Notes: generated by a model from the letters alone, not told the origin. Numbered from the stretch's first letter, positions 18,824 through 28,089 are shown. The stretch: DNA of 64,000 bases from Timonella senegalensis JC301 (GCF_000312125.1 NZ_HE978642.1:120572-184571); one strand, 5' to 3'. Made by a program: numbers and translations.

Positions 18824-19771
18824 TTAACTCGATTCGCCGCGGGCCGCTTCTTCCAACTCCGCGATCACGATCTTCTTCATCCCCATCATGGCTGAATACG
18901 CTGCAGGATTCTCGGTGAGACGTGCCGTGTCCCGCGGCGCGATCTGCCACGACACCCCAAACTCGTCCTTGCACCAGCCGCATACCTCGGCCTCGGGCAC
19001 GGTTGAGAGTACATTCCAGTACCTGTCGATCTCCTCCTGGTCCTCACACTCAATGAGCAGGGAGACTGCCTCGGAGAACGGGAACGTACCCTCGTTGCCG
19101 GAGTCCATCGCAGCAAACCATTCGCCATTCAGCGAAAAGTCGGAGAACATCAGATCCTCAGCCGAGGCAGGGCCGGTTGGTTCCCCGTACCGGGCAAGGT
19201 CACCAGTGTGTGAGTTGGGAAAGACCGACACATAGAGCTTCCCAGCTGCCTCCGCACTGCCAACCTTGTCCCCGGAGAAGAGGAAGGTGGGCATAACGCG
19301 GCGCCGTGGAGCGCGAGGCGATCCATCGGGATTAACGTCACCAGAATCGTCGAAAATCAGTTGCCACGACACACCAAACTTGTCTTGGACCCAGCCATAT
19401 AGCGGACTGAAGTCGTAAGTGTCCAGTGGCATGAGCACGTTGCCGCCTGCGGCAAGCTGATCCCACACAGCCCGCATGCGGGCTTGGGGATCGGCGTCCG
19501 TGTCAGGGGTGTAACTGACCATGAAGGAGATCGAAGGGTTGGGGTGGAACTCATTTCCTGCGTTAATGCCGAGGAAACGGAGGTCGTAGATGGTGAACTC
19601 CACCGACAACGGCTTGCCTGCGAAGTCCAGCTGGAAGTCCAGAAGACCCTCGGTGGGGTAGTGGGTTGTGGTGCCTCTCTGCACGTCACCAAAGGTGGAC
19701 TCGTAGAACGCGACGACTTCCTCGACGTTGTTATTGCACCAGATACTCGGGACGATCTTTTGCTGGTCCAT
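18824..19771 (-). CDS. Tandem VOC (PhnB-like, 3-dmu-9_3-mt) domain protein
   Basis: 315 residues made of two PhnB-like glyoxalase-fold domains: about 4-137, with YGWVQDKFGVSWQL, and about 158-300, with CGWCKDEFGVSWQI. A linker rich in Asp, Pro and Arg joins them. Family members are usually annotated as 3-demethylubiquinone-9 3-methyltransferase-like but lack methyltransferase function. It lies 51 bp upstream of ald on the same strand, so co-transcription is possible. The linker is encoded partly by the recurrent 14-mer. Confidence 0.88.
   Translation of the reverse strand: MDQQKIVPSIWCNNNVEEVVAFYESTFGDVQRGTTTHYPTEGLLDFQLDFAGKPLSVEFTIYDLRFLGINAGNEFHPNPSISFMVSYTPDTDADPQARMRAVWDQLAAGGNVLMPLDTYDFSPLYGWVQDKFGVSWQLIFDDSGDVNPDGSPRAPRRRVMPTFLFSGDKVGSAEAAGKLYVSVFPNSHTGDLARYGEPTGPASAEDLMFSDFSLNGEWFAAMDSGNEGTFPFSEAVSLLIECEDQEEIDRYWNVLSTVPEAEVCGWCKDEFGVSWQIAPRDTARLTENPAAYSAMMGMKKIVIAELEEAARGESS
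19346..19359 (+). repeat. Recurrent 14-mer ATCGTCGNNAATCA (NN=AA)
   Basis: Exact match, at the boundary between the two VOC domains of the minus-strand gene (about residues 138-142), a linker position. Confidence 0.82.
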
Positions 19772-19841
19772 GGGGCCTTGCTTTCTAGGTGATTGATACC
19801 GGTATGACTCCCAGATTTCAGTCTAGGTCCGCAGGCGCGCC

Positions 19842-19882
19842 GATGCCCGGCAGCTCCTAGGGGGTGGAGGCTGCCGGGCATC
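19842..19882. terminator. Hairpin upstream of VOC gene, after the DUF4352 gene
   Basis: Exact 13-bp arms GATGCCCGGCAGC (19842-19854) and its complement (19870-19882). It is positioned to end the minus-strand DUF4352 transcript 129 bp after its stop; no strong T-run is present. Confidence 0.55.
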
Positions 19883-20010
19883 ATCATGGCCGAATGCGTG
19901 GACGGGACGTGTCGTGTGGGGACGTACCGGGCCTGCGAACCGATCGCGTGGGATCGAGACTCGGCGATGCCCGCTCCGCATTCGAGTTTGAGCGCTGCTC
20001 GCTTACTTGC

Positions 20011-20931
20011 TTACTTGGCGAGCAGGATGTCGACGGTCTGGGTGCCCCAGAATCCCGTCTGCGCAACGAGGACGTTGTCCTTGGCCTTGGCGACCTTCTC
20101 CGAGACGTCAAAGACCACGATGCCCGAGGCGGTCAGGTCAGGGTTGAGTTCTTCCAGGAAGAAGGAGTCGAGATCGTCAGACGAGTTTGCGGTGATCGAG
20201 GCCATGTCGTCCGCCTCGAAGGTCTTGTCGCCGCTGCGCAGCTTGAAGAACGAGGTGGAAATGAGTGCGGACTCGTTCGAGTTATTGGTGACATCAACCT
20301 CGACCACCACGTAGGTGCCCTTGGCCTTCTCCTCGAGATACTGGCTACCCACGGTCTTGGACGTCTTGACGCTCGTGACCTTGTAAGTCATGTCGCCGAC
20401 CTCGGCCACGTCGCCGATTTTGAAGTCGGCTGCCGGGGCCTCTTCGGGCTTCTCCTCGGGCTTGTCTTCCTTGGCGTCCTTGTCCTTTGAGTTGTCGACC
20501 TCCTGTGTGGCCGAGGACGAAGGGCTGGCCTGCGGGGTCGGGGTGTCCGAGGAACCGCCGCCGAACGCGGACGCCGCAATGCCGATGACGGCCACCGCAC
20601 CGATAGCAGTCAGGAACTTGTGGCGAGAGAACCAGTTCTTCTTGGGTTCGGGTGGAGTCATGGCTGGGAACGGCTGACCCTGTGCTGGATAGTGGCCCTG
20701 CATTGGGTCAAAGCTCGCGCCCGGCTGCTGGGGCTGCGCTGGCTGCTGGGGGAACTGCTGGGTCGGAGGCTGCTGCGAGTTCCGGGAGTTCATTGGGTCC
20801 TGTCCGTTCGCTTGGTTGGGCTGCTGGTTCTGCATGATCGGCTGTCCTTGGTCTGAGTTGGGCTGACCCTGCACTGGGCCAGACTGCTGTGCGAACGGCT
20901 GAAGAGGATTGAAACGGTTTGGGGTTTCCAT
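20011..20931 (-). CDS. Membrane-anchored DUF4352 (telomeric repeat-binding-like Ig) protein
   Basis: 306 residues. The first 95 are low complexity, rich in Gln, Pro and Asn with repeated GQP. A single membrane segment follows (FLTAIGAVAVIGIAASAFGG), then a charged Lys/Glu/Asp spacer, then a DUF4352-type beta-sandwich (FKIGDVAEVGDMTYKVTSV...TYVVVEVDVTNNSNE) outside the membrane. It is divergent from a histidine kinase whose N-terminus is also Pro/Gln/Gly-rich, so the two may work together in envelope sensing. Function is otherwise unknown. Confidence 0.8.
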   Translation of the reverse strand: METPNRFNPLQPFAQQSGPVQGQPNSDQGQPIMQNQQPNQANGQDPMNSRNSQQPPTQQFPQQPAQPQQPGASFDPMQGHYPAQGQPFPAMTPPEPKKNWFSRHKFLTAIGAVAVIGIAASAFGGGSSDTPTPQASPSSSATQEVDNSKDKDAKEDKPEEKPEEAPAADFKIGDVAEVGDMTYKVTSVKTSKTVGSQYLEEKAKGTYVVVEVDVTNNSNESALISTSFFKLRSGDKTFEADDMASITANSSDDLDSFFLEELNPDLTASGIVVFDVSEKVAKAKDNVLVAQTGFWGTQTVDILLAK

Positions 20932-21065
20932 CGTTCGGCCTTTCTCGAAGTTTCAGTGATTCAATCCTGCAGGTCAGAGGCATATCTCCACCTCCCCCAA
21001 CCGGCCGGAGTTTGGTGGCCACTTGGGGGAGGGGAAATGTCGGATAGGGGCGCTAATGTTGTGCC

Positions 21066-22595
21066 ATGACTAATCCATTCGCGCGCCCACAGGGTGACGT
21101 GCCGCCACACCACAACAGCGTGCCGCCGTGGCAACACAACGGGCAGCAACAGGGGCCGTGGCCGACGTTCCGCGCGGGGCAGCAGCTGGGGAAAGGTCAG
21201 CCAATGGGTCAGCCAATGGGGCCTGGCCAGTTTCCTGGCCCGGCCGGCTTCCGGCCAACCGTCACAGCTCAGTCGGAGGCAAAGCGGGTAGGTCGCAAAC
21301 TGCTGACAACCATTTCCGTGGTTTCCGTGATTTTCATGGGCATAGCGTTTGTTGCGTACGTGTTTTCGTCCGCAGATGGGTCAACTGAACTTACGGGTGC
21401 CGAGGCAATCGGAGCCGGTGTATCGATGATGATTGCGATAGCGGCCGGCGGCTCAATGGTGGTGCGCAGGGAGTACCCAACCCAAATCTTCTGGCTCAAC
21501 GCGGTGCTCGCGCTCGTATTCCCAATCTCGCCGTTTGGTGTGCTCGTTCCTCTCACATGGGTCATTGCAAAGCGGCCAGTCAAGGAGGCCGCGGTCAGTA
21601 TCTTTGCTGCGATCTCACTGACCGCGTTCATCCTGTACAAGGACTTTCAGCGCCCAACTTACGCGAGCGTGTTCACTTTGGCGGATCCGGAACAAGGGTC
21701 TTTTGCTCAGTCTGAAGCACTTGCCTACATCCTGCTCGGAATCGTGATGGTGGCATTTCCCATCACCATGGGGTTTGTAACCAAGTACCGAAACAGGGCC
21801 GACTCGGTGGGCACGATCCTGCAGCAGGTGGACATGAAACTCCACGAAAAGGACACGATCCTCAAGGAGCAGGAAAGCATTCTTCAGCAGTCGGTCTCCC
21901 TCCTCCAAGAGAACGTCCAGGTCACGGAGGGCCTTAAGGACGAGCTGTCGCGCCAACAGGAACGCGAGATCATCGCCAGAGAAATGCACGACACCGTGGC
22001 CCACCAACTCTCACTCATCTCCCTCCAAGCAGGTGTGCTCGAGGTGACGACGGGAGACGAAAACGTGGCGGACTCCGCCAAGGCAATGCGCGAGTCCGTG
22101 AGCAAGGCCCTTGACGAGATGCGCAGCCTCATCACCTCGCTGCGCGACTCGTCGAGTGAGGGATATCTAGGTAAGCAGCCGTCACTCGTAGACCTCGACC
22201 AACTAGTGGCGGAGGCCCAAGAGTCGGGTGCTCCGGTGAGCCCGGACATCCGAATCCAAGACGGCGAGCTTGCACCGCAGAACCTGACCAACGCCGTGTA
22301 CCGAATTACGCAGGAAGCTTTGACCAATGCGATCAGGTACGGGGTGGACACTCCGATCCTGCTGAGGGTCTTTGGAGCACCCGGCCTTGGAATCTCCATC
22401 GACGTGATTAACCAGAAGTCCGATGACGCGTCCCGGCAGTCCCAAGGATCGCGGGCCGGTATTCCGGGCATGCAGGAACGCGCGGCGAGCGTGGGAGGCC
22501 AGGTCACGGTATCCGAACTAGGAGATGTGTGGATCCTGAACGCCAAGTTCCCGTGGGCCGAGCCTTCGCACGAGCTGAGCCTGCCCGGATTCTGA
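21066..22595 (+). CDS. NarL-family sensor histidine kinase with Pro/Gln-rich N-terminus
   Basis: 509 residues. A cytoplasmic low-complexity N-terminus (about 1-70, rich in Pro, Gln and Gly, with a GQPMGQPMGPGQ repeat) precedes about six membrane helices (about 80-250). A coiled coil (MKLHEKDTILKEQESILQQSVSLLQENV), the HisKA_3 box with His308 in AREMHDTVAHQLS, and an HATPase domain follow. It is paired with the response regulator 64 bp downstream. Confidence 0.92.
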   Translation: MTNPFARPQGDVPPHHNSVPPWQHNGQQQGPWPTFRAGQQLGKGQPMGQPMGPGQFPGPAGFRPTVTAQSEAKRVGRKLLTTISVVSVIFMGIAFVAYVFSSADGSTELTGAEAIGAGVSMMIAIAAGGSMVVRREYPTQIFWLNAVLALVFPISPFGVLVPLTWVIAKRPVKEAAVSIFAAISLTAFILYKDFQRPTYASVFTLADPEQGSFAQSEALAYILLGIVMVAFPITMGFVTKYRNRADSVGTILQQVDMKLHEKDTILKEQESILQQSVSLLQENVQVTEGLKDELSRQQEREIIAREMHDTVAHQLSLISLQAGVLEVTTGDENVADSAKAMRESVSKALDEMRSLITSLRDSSSEGYLGKQPSLVDLDQLVAEAQESGAPVSPDIRIQDGELAPQNLTNAVYRITQEALTNAIRYGVDTPILLRVFGAPGLGISIDVINQKSDDASRQSQGSRAGIPGMQERAASVGGQVTVSELGDVWILNAKFPWAEPSHELSLPGF

Positions 22596-22659
22596 CAGCA
22601 CCTACCTTATCGGGCACACTCCGCCCGCCCGAATCGACCTACCAAGCAAAGAGGATGGA

Positions 22660-23379
22660 ATGAACCTCACCCCGAACAGGACAGCGCCCGTGCGCGTCAT
22701 GATCGTTGACGACGACGCCATGGTTCGCGCAGCAGTGAAGATCTACAGTGAAAGCGCCAAAACTGTCGGCGAGGACGGGCAACCGCGCTCAGTGAACCAG
22801 GTTGTGGCTGAGGCACCGGACGGCATCGAGGCCGTGCGTCTGGCCGTGGAACTCAAACCGGATGTCGTCCTGATTGATCTGCGGATGCCCAACATGGACG
22901 GCGTGACGGCGATCCGCCAGATGAGGGAGCGTGGCGTGAAAGCGGGAATCATTGCGATGACATCCTTTGACACGCACGATGCCATCTTGGACTCGGTGGA
23001 CGCTGGAGCTGACGGGTTCCTGGCCAAGGATACGAGCCCCGCAGCCATGATCACGGCAGTCGCGAGCGCCGCCGAGGGGTCAGGTTGGTTCTCGCCCCGC
23101 GCCGCAAAGATCATTGCAGAGCAGACTCGGTCTGGAGGCACGCGAACACCAAGTTCAGAAGAGCGAAGGCTAGTTGACACGCTGACGAGCCAGGAACTCG
23201 CCACCACCAAGCTCCTAGCATCGGGCTTGACCAACGCAGAGATCGCACAGGAGCTCCACGTCGGCGAAAGCACCATCAAGACCTACGTGTCAAACGCTAT
23301 GAGCAAGACTCACATGAACAACCGTGTCAAGCTTGCGGTCTTTGCCTCGCGTGCGGGCCTAGAGATCCCGGTGTCATAG
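22660..23379 (+). CDS. NarL/LuxR-family response regulator
   Basis: 239 residues with AGAGGATGGA just before the ATG. The receiver domain has Asp17-19, phospho-acceptor Asp73 (VVLIDLRMPNMDG), Thr (IAMTSFD) and Lys (LAKDTSP). It is about 15 residues longer than usual because of an insertion after the first helix (residues 30-46, ESAKTVGEDGQPRSVNQ). A LuxR helix-turn-helix closes the protein (LTSQELATTKLLASGLTNAEIAQELHVGESTIKTYVSN). It is partner of the kinase upstream. Confidence 0.94.
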   Translation: MNLTPNRTAPVRVMIVDDDAMVRAAVKIYSESAKTVGEDGQPRSVNQVVAEAPDGIEAVRLAVELKPDVVLIDLRMPNMDGVTAIRQMRERGVKAGIIAMTSFDTHDAILDSVDAGADGFLAKDTSPAAMITAVASAAEGSGWFSPRAAKIIAEQTRSGGTRTPSSEERRLVDTLTSQELATTKLLASGLTNAEIAQELHVGESTIKTYVSNAMSKTHMNNRVKLAVFASRAGLEIPVS

Positions 23380-23395
23380 GCGGTTCCACACAGAA

Positions 23396-24124
23396 CTACA
23401 CCGACGAGGAAACTCCAAGGGTCCTCAGGAAGTACCGGTGCAACGCTAGGTCGCCCGTGATCTCAGGGTGGTAGGCCGCAGCCACGATGCGTCCGGAGGC
23501 AACCGCCACCGGATTCCCCTGATGGGTGGCAACAACGCGGACGCCCGCGCCAACTCGGCGAATGATCGGCGCCCGGATGAACGCCACGCGGCTCGGCGTG
23601 GAAGCAGGAATTGTGCCGACCTCAAAATCCTCCGCTGCACACTCAACGTCTGCCTCGAACGACGCCAACTGCCCGCCGTAGCCGTTGCGCTCGACGAGGA
23701 CATCCAGCCCGCCCACCCGATCAAAGCCCGCCAATGCACCCGGCTCAGCAATATCGTCGGAAAGCAAAATCAGGCCCGCGCACGTGCCGAGCACGCCAAA
23801 ATCTCCACCGTCCAACCTGGCGCGAATCGCGCGGAGCAGCCCCATCGGGGCTGCGAGCCGGGCGATCGCAGTGGACTCGCCGCCAGGCATGACCAGCCCA
23901 TCCAACCCATCGAGTTGGGCGGGCGTGCGCACGAGCGAGACGTCCGCCCCGAGCACGGACAGCATGTCCGCATGCTCGGAGACGGCGCCTTGCAAGGCTA
24001 GAACGCCAATTCTGTGTTTGACTCCGTCGAACGGCATCCGCTCCAACTCCGCCAGAGTCTCGCTTCGCGGAGACCCTAGCTGTGTTTGCGCTACCTTGTT
24101 CACCGGGATAAGAGGAGGGGTCAC
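23396..24124 (-). CDS. pdxT: Pyridoxal 5'-phosphate synthase glutaminase subunit
   Basis: Class I glutamine amidotransferase of 242 residues. The nucleophile Cys is in GTCAGLILL, the His-Glu pair in YHPEITGD, and the family motifs [12 protein letters not shown] and VMPGGEST are present. It releases ammonia from glutamine and channels it to PdxS. The start overlaps the pdxS stop by 4 bp. The N-terminus is about 35 residues longer than usual (before RIGVLALQG), so an internal start is possible. Confidence 0.95.
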   Translation of the reverse strand: MTPPLIPVNKVAQTQLGSPRSETLAELERMPFDGVKHRIGVLALQGAVSEHADMLSVLGADVSLVRTPAQLDGLDGLVMPGGESTAIARLAAPMGLLRAIRARLDGGDFGVLGTCAGLILLSDDIAEPGALAGFDRVGGLDVLVERNGYGGQLASFEADVECAAEDFEVGTIPASTPSRVAFIRAPIIRRVGAGVRVVATHQGNPVAVASGRIVAAAYHPEITGDLALHRYFLRTLGVSSSV

Positions 24125-25098
24125 CGGCCGCGCTCCGCCAAACGGTGCGGAGCTGGAAGGTCCGCCACATTGATGCCGACCATGGCCTCGCCCAAGCCGC
24201 GGGACGCCTTGGCAATCTCGGCTGGGTCGTTGAAGTGGGTGGTTGCGTGGACGATCGCACGGGCGCGCTGCTCTGGGTTACCTGACTTGAAGATGCCCGA
24301 GCCCACAAACACGCCGTCGGCGCCCAGCTGCATCATCATCGCGGCGTCCGCAGGGGTGGCCACGCCACCCGCCACAAACAGGACCACGGGGAGCTTGCCG
24401 TCGCGTGCCACCTGCTTGACCAGCTCGTATGGGGCCTGGAGCTCCTTGGCCTCCACGTACAGTTCGTCCTCGGAAAGCGAGGTCAGGCGCGCGATCTGCG
24501 CCTTGATCGTGCGGATGTGCTTCATTGCCTCGGAGACGTCACCTGTTCCGGCCTCGCCCTTGGAGCGAATCATCGCGGCACCCTCGGTGATGCGGCGCAG
24601 AGCCTCACCCAGGTTAGTTGCCCCGCACACAAACGGCACGCTGAACTCGCGCTTGTTGATGTGGTGGATGTAGTCGGCGGGGGAGAGGACCTCGGACTCG
24701 TCGATGTAGTCCACGCCGAGCGCCTCGAGCACCTGCGCCTCAACGAAGTGTCCGATGCGTGCCTTGGCCATGACGGGGATCGAGACTGCCTCGATGATGC
24801 CGTCGATCAGGTCAGGGTCGCTCATGCGGGCCACGCCACCCTGCGCGCGAATGTCCGCGGGCACTCGCTCGAGTGCCATGACCGCAACGGCCCCGGCGTC
24901 CTCGGCGATCTTGGCTTGCTCGGCGTTGACCACGTCCATGATCACGCCGCCCTTGAGCATCTTGGCCAGCCCAGTGTTGAGGCGGTTTGCGGGAACCAGA
25001 TCATGATTTTCGACGATCGTGGTGGCGTTTCCCTCGGGTGCGGCTGGGTGGGTGCTTGGGTTGGTGTTTGTGCTGTTCGCGGGCGCAGTTGTGCTCAT
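24121..25098 (-). CDS. pdxS: Pyridoxal 5'-phosphate synthase lyase subunit
   Basis: 325 residues. The barrel includes [43 protein letters not shown], an almost invariant PdxS segment, and the phosphate loop [28 protein letters not shown]. It makes PLP from ribose 5-phosphate, glyceraldehyde 3-phosphate and ammonia from PdxT. The ATG at 25098 has CCAAGGAGTCCACC upstream. A non-conserved 38-residue Thr/Asn/Pro-rich N-terminal extension is present and includes a copy of the recurrent 14-mer. Confidence 0.97.
   Translation of the reverse strand: MSTTAPANSTNTNPSTHPAAPEGNATTIVENHDLVPANRLNTGLAKMLKGGVIMDVVNAEQAKIAEDAGAVAVMALERVPADIRAQGGVARMSDPDLIDGIIEAVSIPVMAKARIGHFVEAQVLEALGVDYIDESEVLSPADYIHHINKREFSVPFVCGATNLGEALRRITEGAAMIRSKGEAGTGDVSEAMKHIRTIKAQIARLTSLSEDELYVEAKELQAPYELVKQVARDGKLPVVLFVAGGVATPADAAMMMQLGADGVFVGSGIFKSGNPEQRARAIVHATTHFNDPAEIAKASRGLGEAMVGINVADLPAPHRLAERGR
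25004..25017 (-). repeat. Recurrent 14-mer ATCGTCGNNAATCA (NN=AA)
   Basis: Exact match on the minus strand, coding for residues 28-32 of PdxS inside its variable N-terminal extension. Confidence 0.82.
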
Positions 25099-25240
25099 GG
25101 TGGACTCCTTGGGATTGTGAAACACGGGTTCACAGACAAGAATCCACTAGAAACTGGACTAGGGCCAGATCCGGTTAGAGAAACTTGGGATGTACCAGTT
25201 TGCGGGTTGGTGCGAGGGAGGCTCGCGGTACTGGCTGTGG

Positions 25241-26308
25241 TCAGAGGTTTTCCATGCGGAGCATCTCGGGAGCATTCTCGGTGGCCTGGTCAAGAAGGCT
25301 CACCACCTGAAGCCAGCGTGGGAACGGGTCGGTGGCTTCGGACTTGGTTGAGCCAAAGAACTCCCAGTCGTGGGTTGAGCCGTCGTGGAACTCTACGTGA
25401 ATCAGGCGAACGGGGGCCGCCTTGGGGGAGAGGCCAATGACGGCGATCTCCGAATAGTAGAGCGTGTCGGCATCCACCGAGATCGAATCTGGGGCGATCG
25501 TGAGCTGGCGGTGTCCGTTGGCGTAGCGGCTGGCGGAGATTGCGAGCGAGATCGCTGCAACAATCGCAAGCGGCGCACAGAGCCATCCGAGAACCGCGAG
25601 TGCACTGATCTTGGTGGCGCCTGCAACGGGGATGAGTATTGCGGCAGCGACCACGGCAAGCCCGAGAACCAGAGCAGACCTGCGGATCGTGCGGACGGTG
25701 CCGTTTCGAGATGCTGTTAGGGTGACAGGCTCTTTGAGTGTTCCCCAACCATCCTCGGGCTCCGGGTGCGCCTCGGCATCCGAAGAGACTGATCGGACGG
25801 GGCCCCTAGTGATGGTTGCGGCCGTGTGAGCGCTCAGAGCGGAGACGAACGCGGTGAAGTCGGGGCCGCGCAGGAGTGGGAGCGGGAAGGTGTGCCCCTC
25901 CTCGGTCTTGACCGTAATCGAGCGGTTCACCTTGGTGTCGGATGTCCCCGCAAAGTGCGCGCTGCCGTGCGAGAAAGTGCTCGTGGCCAGCGGGTATGTG
26001 CGGACAGTGTGCCCGCTTCGGACCACCTCAACATCCGTGTCGGTGAGCTGGACCGTGGTCCTCAGGGCGGGAAGCAATTGCCGCCAAACCATCACGAGTC
26101 CCACCAGAAGAAGGGCCCCGATGATTCGCGAGGCAAAAGTGCTTCCGTCCGGACTCTTCATTACTCCAGACAGCGCAAGGACGCCCAGGCCACCGAGAAC
26201 GACCCCGGATCCGATCAAGAATGCGATCGTGCCACCGTGTTCGGTTCGATAGGACAGGGTGGTGGCTGCGGGCTTGTTGGGCTGCGCTGCTGGGGTCTCT
26301 GGCTGCAT
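25241..26308 (-). CDS. Hypothetical membrane protein with two PH-like halves
   Basis: 355 residues. Two hydrophobic pairs are visible, at about 27-77 (IAFLIGSGVVLGGLGVLALSGV; IIGALLLVGLVMVW) and 213-262. Each is followed by a beta-rich stretch (TTVQLTDTDVEVVRSGHTVRTYPL; LTIAPDSISVDADTLYYSEIAVIGL) like the soluble half of bacterial PH-domain membrane proteins. No enzyme motif is present. It lies between pdxS and the MocR regulator, but no functional link to B6 is evident. Confidence 0.75.
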   Translation of the reverse strand: MQPETPAAQPNKPAATTLSYRTEHGGTIAFLIGSGVVLGGLGVLALSGVMKSPDGSTFASRIIGALLLVGLVMVWRQLLPALRTTVQLTDTDVEVVRSGHTVRTYPLATSTFSHGSAHFAGTSDTKVNRSITVKTEEGHTFPLPLLRGPDFTAFVSALSAHTAATITRGPVRSVSSDAEAHPEPEDGWGTLKEPVTLTASRNGTVRTIRRSALVLGLAVVAAAILIPVAGATKISALAVLGWLCAPLAIVAAISLAISASRYANGHRQLTIAPDSISVDADTLYYSEIAVIGLSPKAAPVRLIHVEFHDGSTHDWEFFGSTKSEATDPFPRWLQVVSLLDQATENAPEMLRMENL

Positions 26309-26449
26309 CTCTTCAGCCTAGCCGCGAGACGTTCACGGGCAAAAACGACCGAGGGTGCTCGGGTTTGGTTGCAAACTGGCCCACTGTGGGCGGGGTTCAC
26401 AGGGCGGTTGCATGGACCAGATTCCCGTTCCGCGCGCTACGCTGGCCCC

Positions 26450-27925
26450 ATGATCCCCATCGTGTTGCGCTCCGACGTGCCCGAGCCCATGGCTGTCCAA
26501 ATTGCTGCGGAGATCCGCCGACTCGTGGCCGCAGGAGCGCTCGAGCCGGGCCAGCCCGTGCCCTCAAGCAGGGCGTTGGCGAGCCAACTCGGGGTATCGC
26601 GGGGAACAGTCGTGGCCGCATATGACCAGCTCGTGGCCGAGAGCTACCTTGTGGCAACCCCCGGAGGGAAGACCCGCATCCACCCCGACACCTCAGCCCG
26701 GCCAGTCGCTGCCAGTGCTGGGGCACGGCCGGCGAGACGCGCCACGACGGCCGCTGGTATGAGGCTGGGTGGTGACCACGATCGTCGTGAATCACATCCA
26801 GCGCAGCTGGACCTCACTCCACACGTGCACCTGCCGGTCGTGGTTGATGATTCCAGCTGGCGCGAGGCATGGCGGGCGGCGGCAACGCCGCAGCAGGGCG
26901 CGCACAGCCAGCCGGGGGAGTCCGTGCAGGGGCTCGCGCAGTTGCGCGAGGCGATCGCCGAGCACCTGCGGTTGATGCGGTCCATGGTGGTGGATCCAGC
27001 CGACATTTTTGTGACCACGGGCGCTCGAGATGGGCTCGCGCTCGTGCTCGCCGCGCTTGGCGCTGACAGCGGTCCGCAGTCAGCCGTGGGGTTTGAGTCC
27101 CCGGGCTATCCGGGCCTGCGCAGGGTCATGACCCGGGTTGGGGTGGAGGCGCTGCCTCTCGCAGTGGACACGCAGGGGCTTGTGGCCAGTGAGTTGCCGG
27201 CTGCAGTGGGGGCCATTCTGGTGACGCCGAATCACCTGTACCCGGTGGGCGGATCGATGCCCGCACCGCGGCGATTCGAACTGCTGGCGCGCGCCGAGGA
27301 CCGGGGCGTGCTCGTGATCGAGGACGACCTGGACTCCGAGTACCGGCATGTGGGAGCGATCTTGCCGAGCCTGTGGGAGCTCGCGCCGCAGAGCGTGGTC
27401 CACCTGGGAACGTTCAATCAGGTGCTGACCCCGGATGCCCGGATCGGGTACTTGATCGCGCCGGCCGCGCTGCACGCGGGTCTGCTTGCGGCTCGAGGTG
27501 ACCTGGGGTCGGGCGCCTCTGCAATCGCCCAGCGCGCCGTTGCCTCCTATTTGAGCGGAGGCGGGCTTCGCCGTCACCTGATCCGCCGCAGGCGGGAGAT
27601 TGTGCGGCGCAGGGAGGTTGTGTCTGCCGCGCTGGGTGAGTTCGGGGTGCAGATGAACGCGGGCGCGAACGCGATCGTGGAGCTGCCCAGTCACGCCGTG
27701 AGTTTGGACGTTCAGCGGAGTTGCGCTGAGTTGGGCGTGCTGGTGGGAGACCTTGGCGCGTACTGGAACCAGCCGGCGCAGGGGCCGGCGCAGGGGCCGG
27801 CGCAGGCGCCGGTGGCGGGAATCGTGATTGCGTACGGAAGCGTGGACTTCGGCGAACTGGGGCCAGCGGTGGAGGTGGTTGCGCGGGAGGTCCGTCGGGT
27901 CATCCCTCTTGCGCCGAGATCCTAA
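26450..27925 (+). CDS. MocR/PdxR-type regulator (GntR HTH + aminotransferase-like domain) lacking the PLP lysine
   Basis: 491 residues. The N-terminal GntR winged helix (residues 8-75) includes GQPVPSSRALASQLGVSRGTVVAAYDQL. A linker of about 50 residues leads to a fold-type I aminotransferase-like domain (VTTGARDGLALVLAAL; VLVIEDDLDSEYR). Where MocR proteins have GTFSK with the PLP-binding lysine, this one reads GTFNQVLTPDARIGY, so Gln324 replaces the lysine. A GPAQGPAQAP repeat sits near the C-terminus. Relatives (PdxR) activate pdxST, whose genes lie 1.35 kb away on the other strand. Confidence 0.9.
   Translation: MIPIVLRSDVPEPMAVQIAAEIRRLVAAGALEPGQPVPSSRALASQLGVSRGTVVAAYDQLVAESYLVATPGGKTRIHPDTSARPVAASAGARPARRATTAAGMRLGGDHDRRESHPAQLDLTPHVHLPVVVDDSSWREAWRAAATPQQGAHSQPGESVQGLAQLREAIAEHLRLMRSMVVDPADIFVTTGARDGLALVLAALGADSGPQSAVGFESPGYPGLRRVMTRVGVEALPLAVDTQGLVASELPAAVGAILVTPNHLYPVGGSMPAPRRFELLARAEDRGVLVIEDDLDSEYRHVGAILPSLWELAPQSVVHLGTFNQVLTPDARIGYLIAPAALHAGLLAARGDLGSGASAIAQRAVASYLSGGGLRRHLIRRRREIVRRREVVSAALGEFGVQMNAGANAIVELPSHAVSLDVQRSCAELGVLVGDLGAYWNQPAQGPAQGPAQAPVAGIVIAYGSVDFGELGPAVEVVAREVRRVIPLAPRS
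26781..26794 (+). repeat. Recurrent 14-mer ATCGTCGNNAATCA (NN=TG)
   Basis: Exact match, coding for residues 111-115 in the interdomain linker of the MocR-type regulator. Confidence 0.82.
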
Positions 27926-27966
27926 CTGCGGCGGTGAGTTCCTAACTGCCAGCTAGGATCTCGGCG
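27912..27966. repeat. Short version of the GCCGAGATCCTA intergenic palindrome
   Basis: CGCCGAGATCCTA at 27912-27924 pairs with TAGGATCTCGGCG at 27954-27966. The same outer stem and the inner GGCGGTGAGTTC occur in the two ~245-bp repeats at 44.0 and 53.0 kb. Here the element contains the stop codon of the MocR gene. Confidence 0.75.
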
Positions 27967-28015
27967 AGGAAGGGGGGGCGCAGCGCCCTCCTGTAGGCCG
28001 CAATCCGCTCGAAGA

Positions 28016-28039
28016 TTACGCAACGTGGATGTTGCGTAA
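28016..28039. promoter_or_regulatory. Perfect inverted repeat TTACGCAAC-N6-GTTGCGTAA upstream of feoA
   Basis: 9-bp arms with a 6-bp spacer, 23 bp upstream of the iron box. The geometry fits a dimeric regulator's operator; the binding protein is unknown. Confidence 0.55.
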
Positions 28040-28061
28040 CGGGACCAAAGTCCCTGCGAAC

Positions 28062-28080
28062 TTAGGCTCTACTAACCTAA
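28062..28080. promoter_or_regulatory. DtxR/IdeR-type iron box in the feoAB promoter
   Basis: TTAGGCTCTACTAACCTAA is a 19-bp near-palindrome matching the DtxR/IdeR operator form (TTAGG...CCTAA). It ends 9 bp before the feoA start, so Fe(II)-bound repressor there would block the operon. Confidence 0.82.
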
Positions 28081-28089
28081 GTTGGGAGC

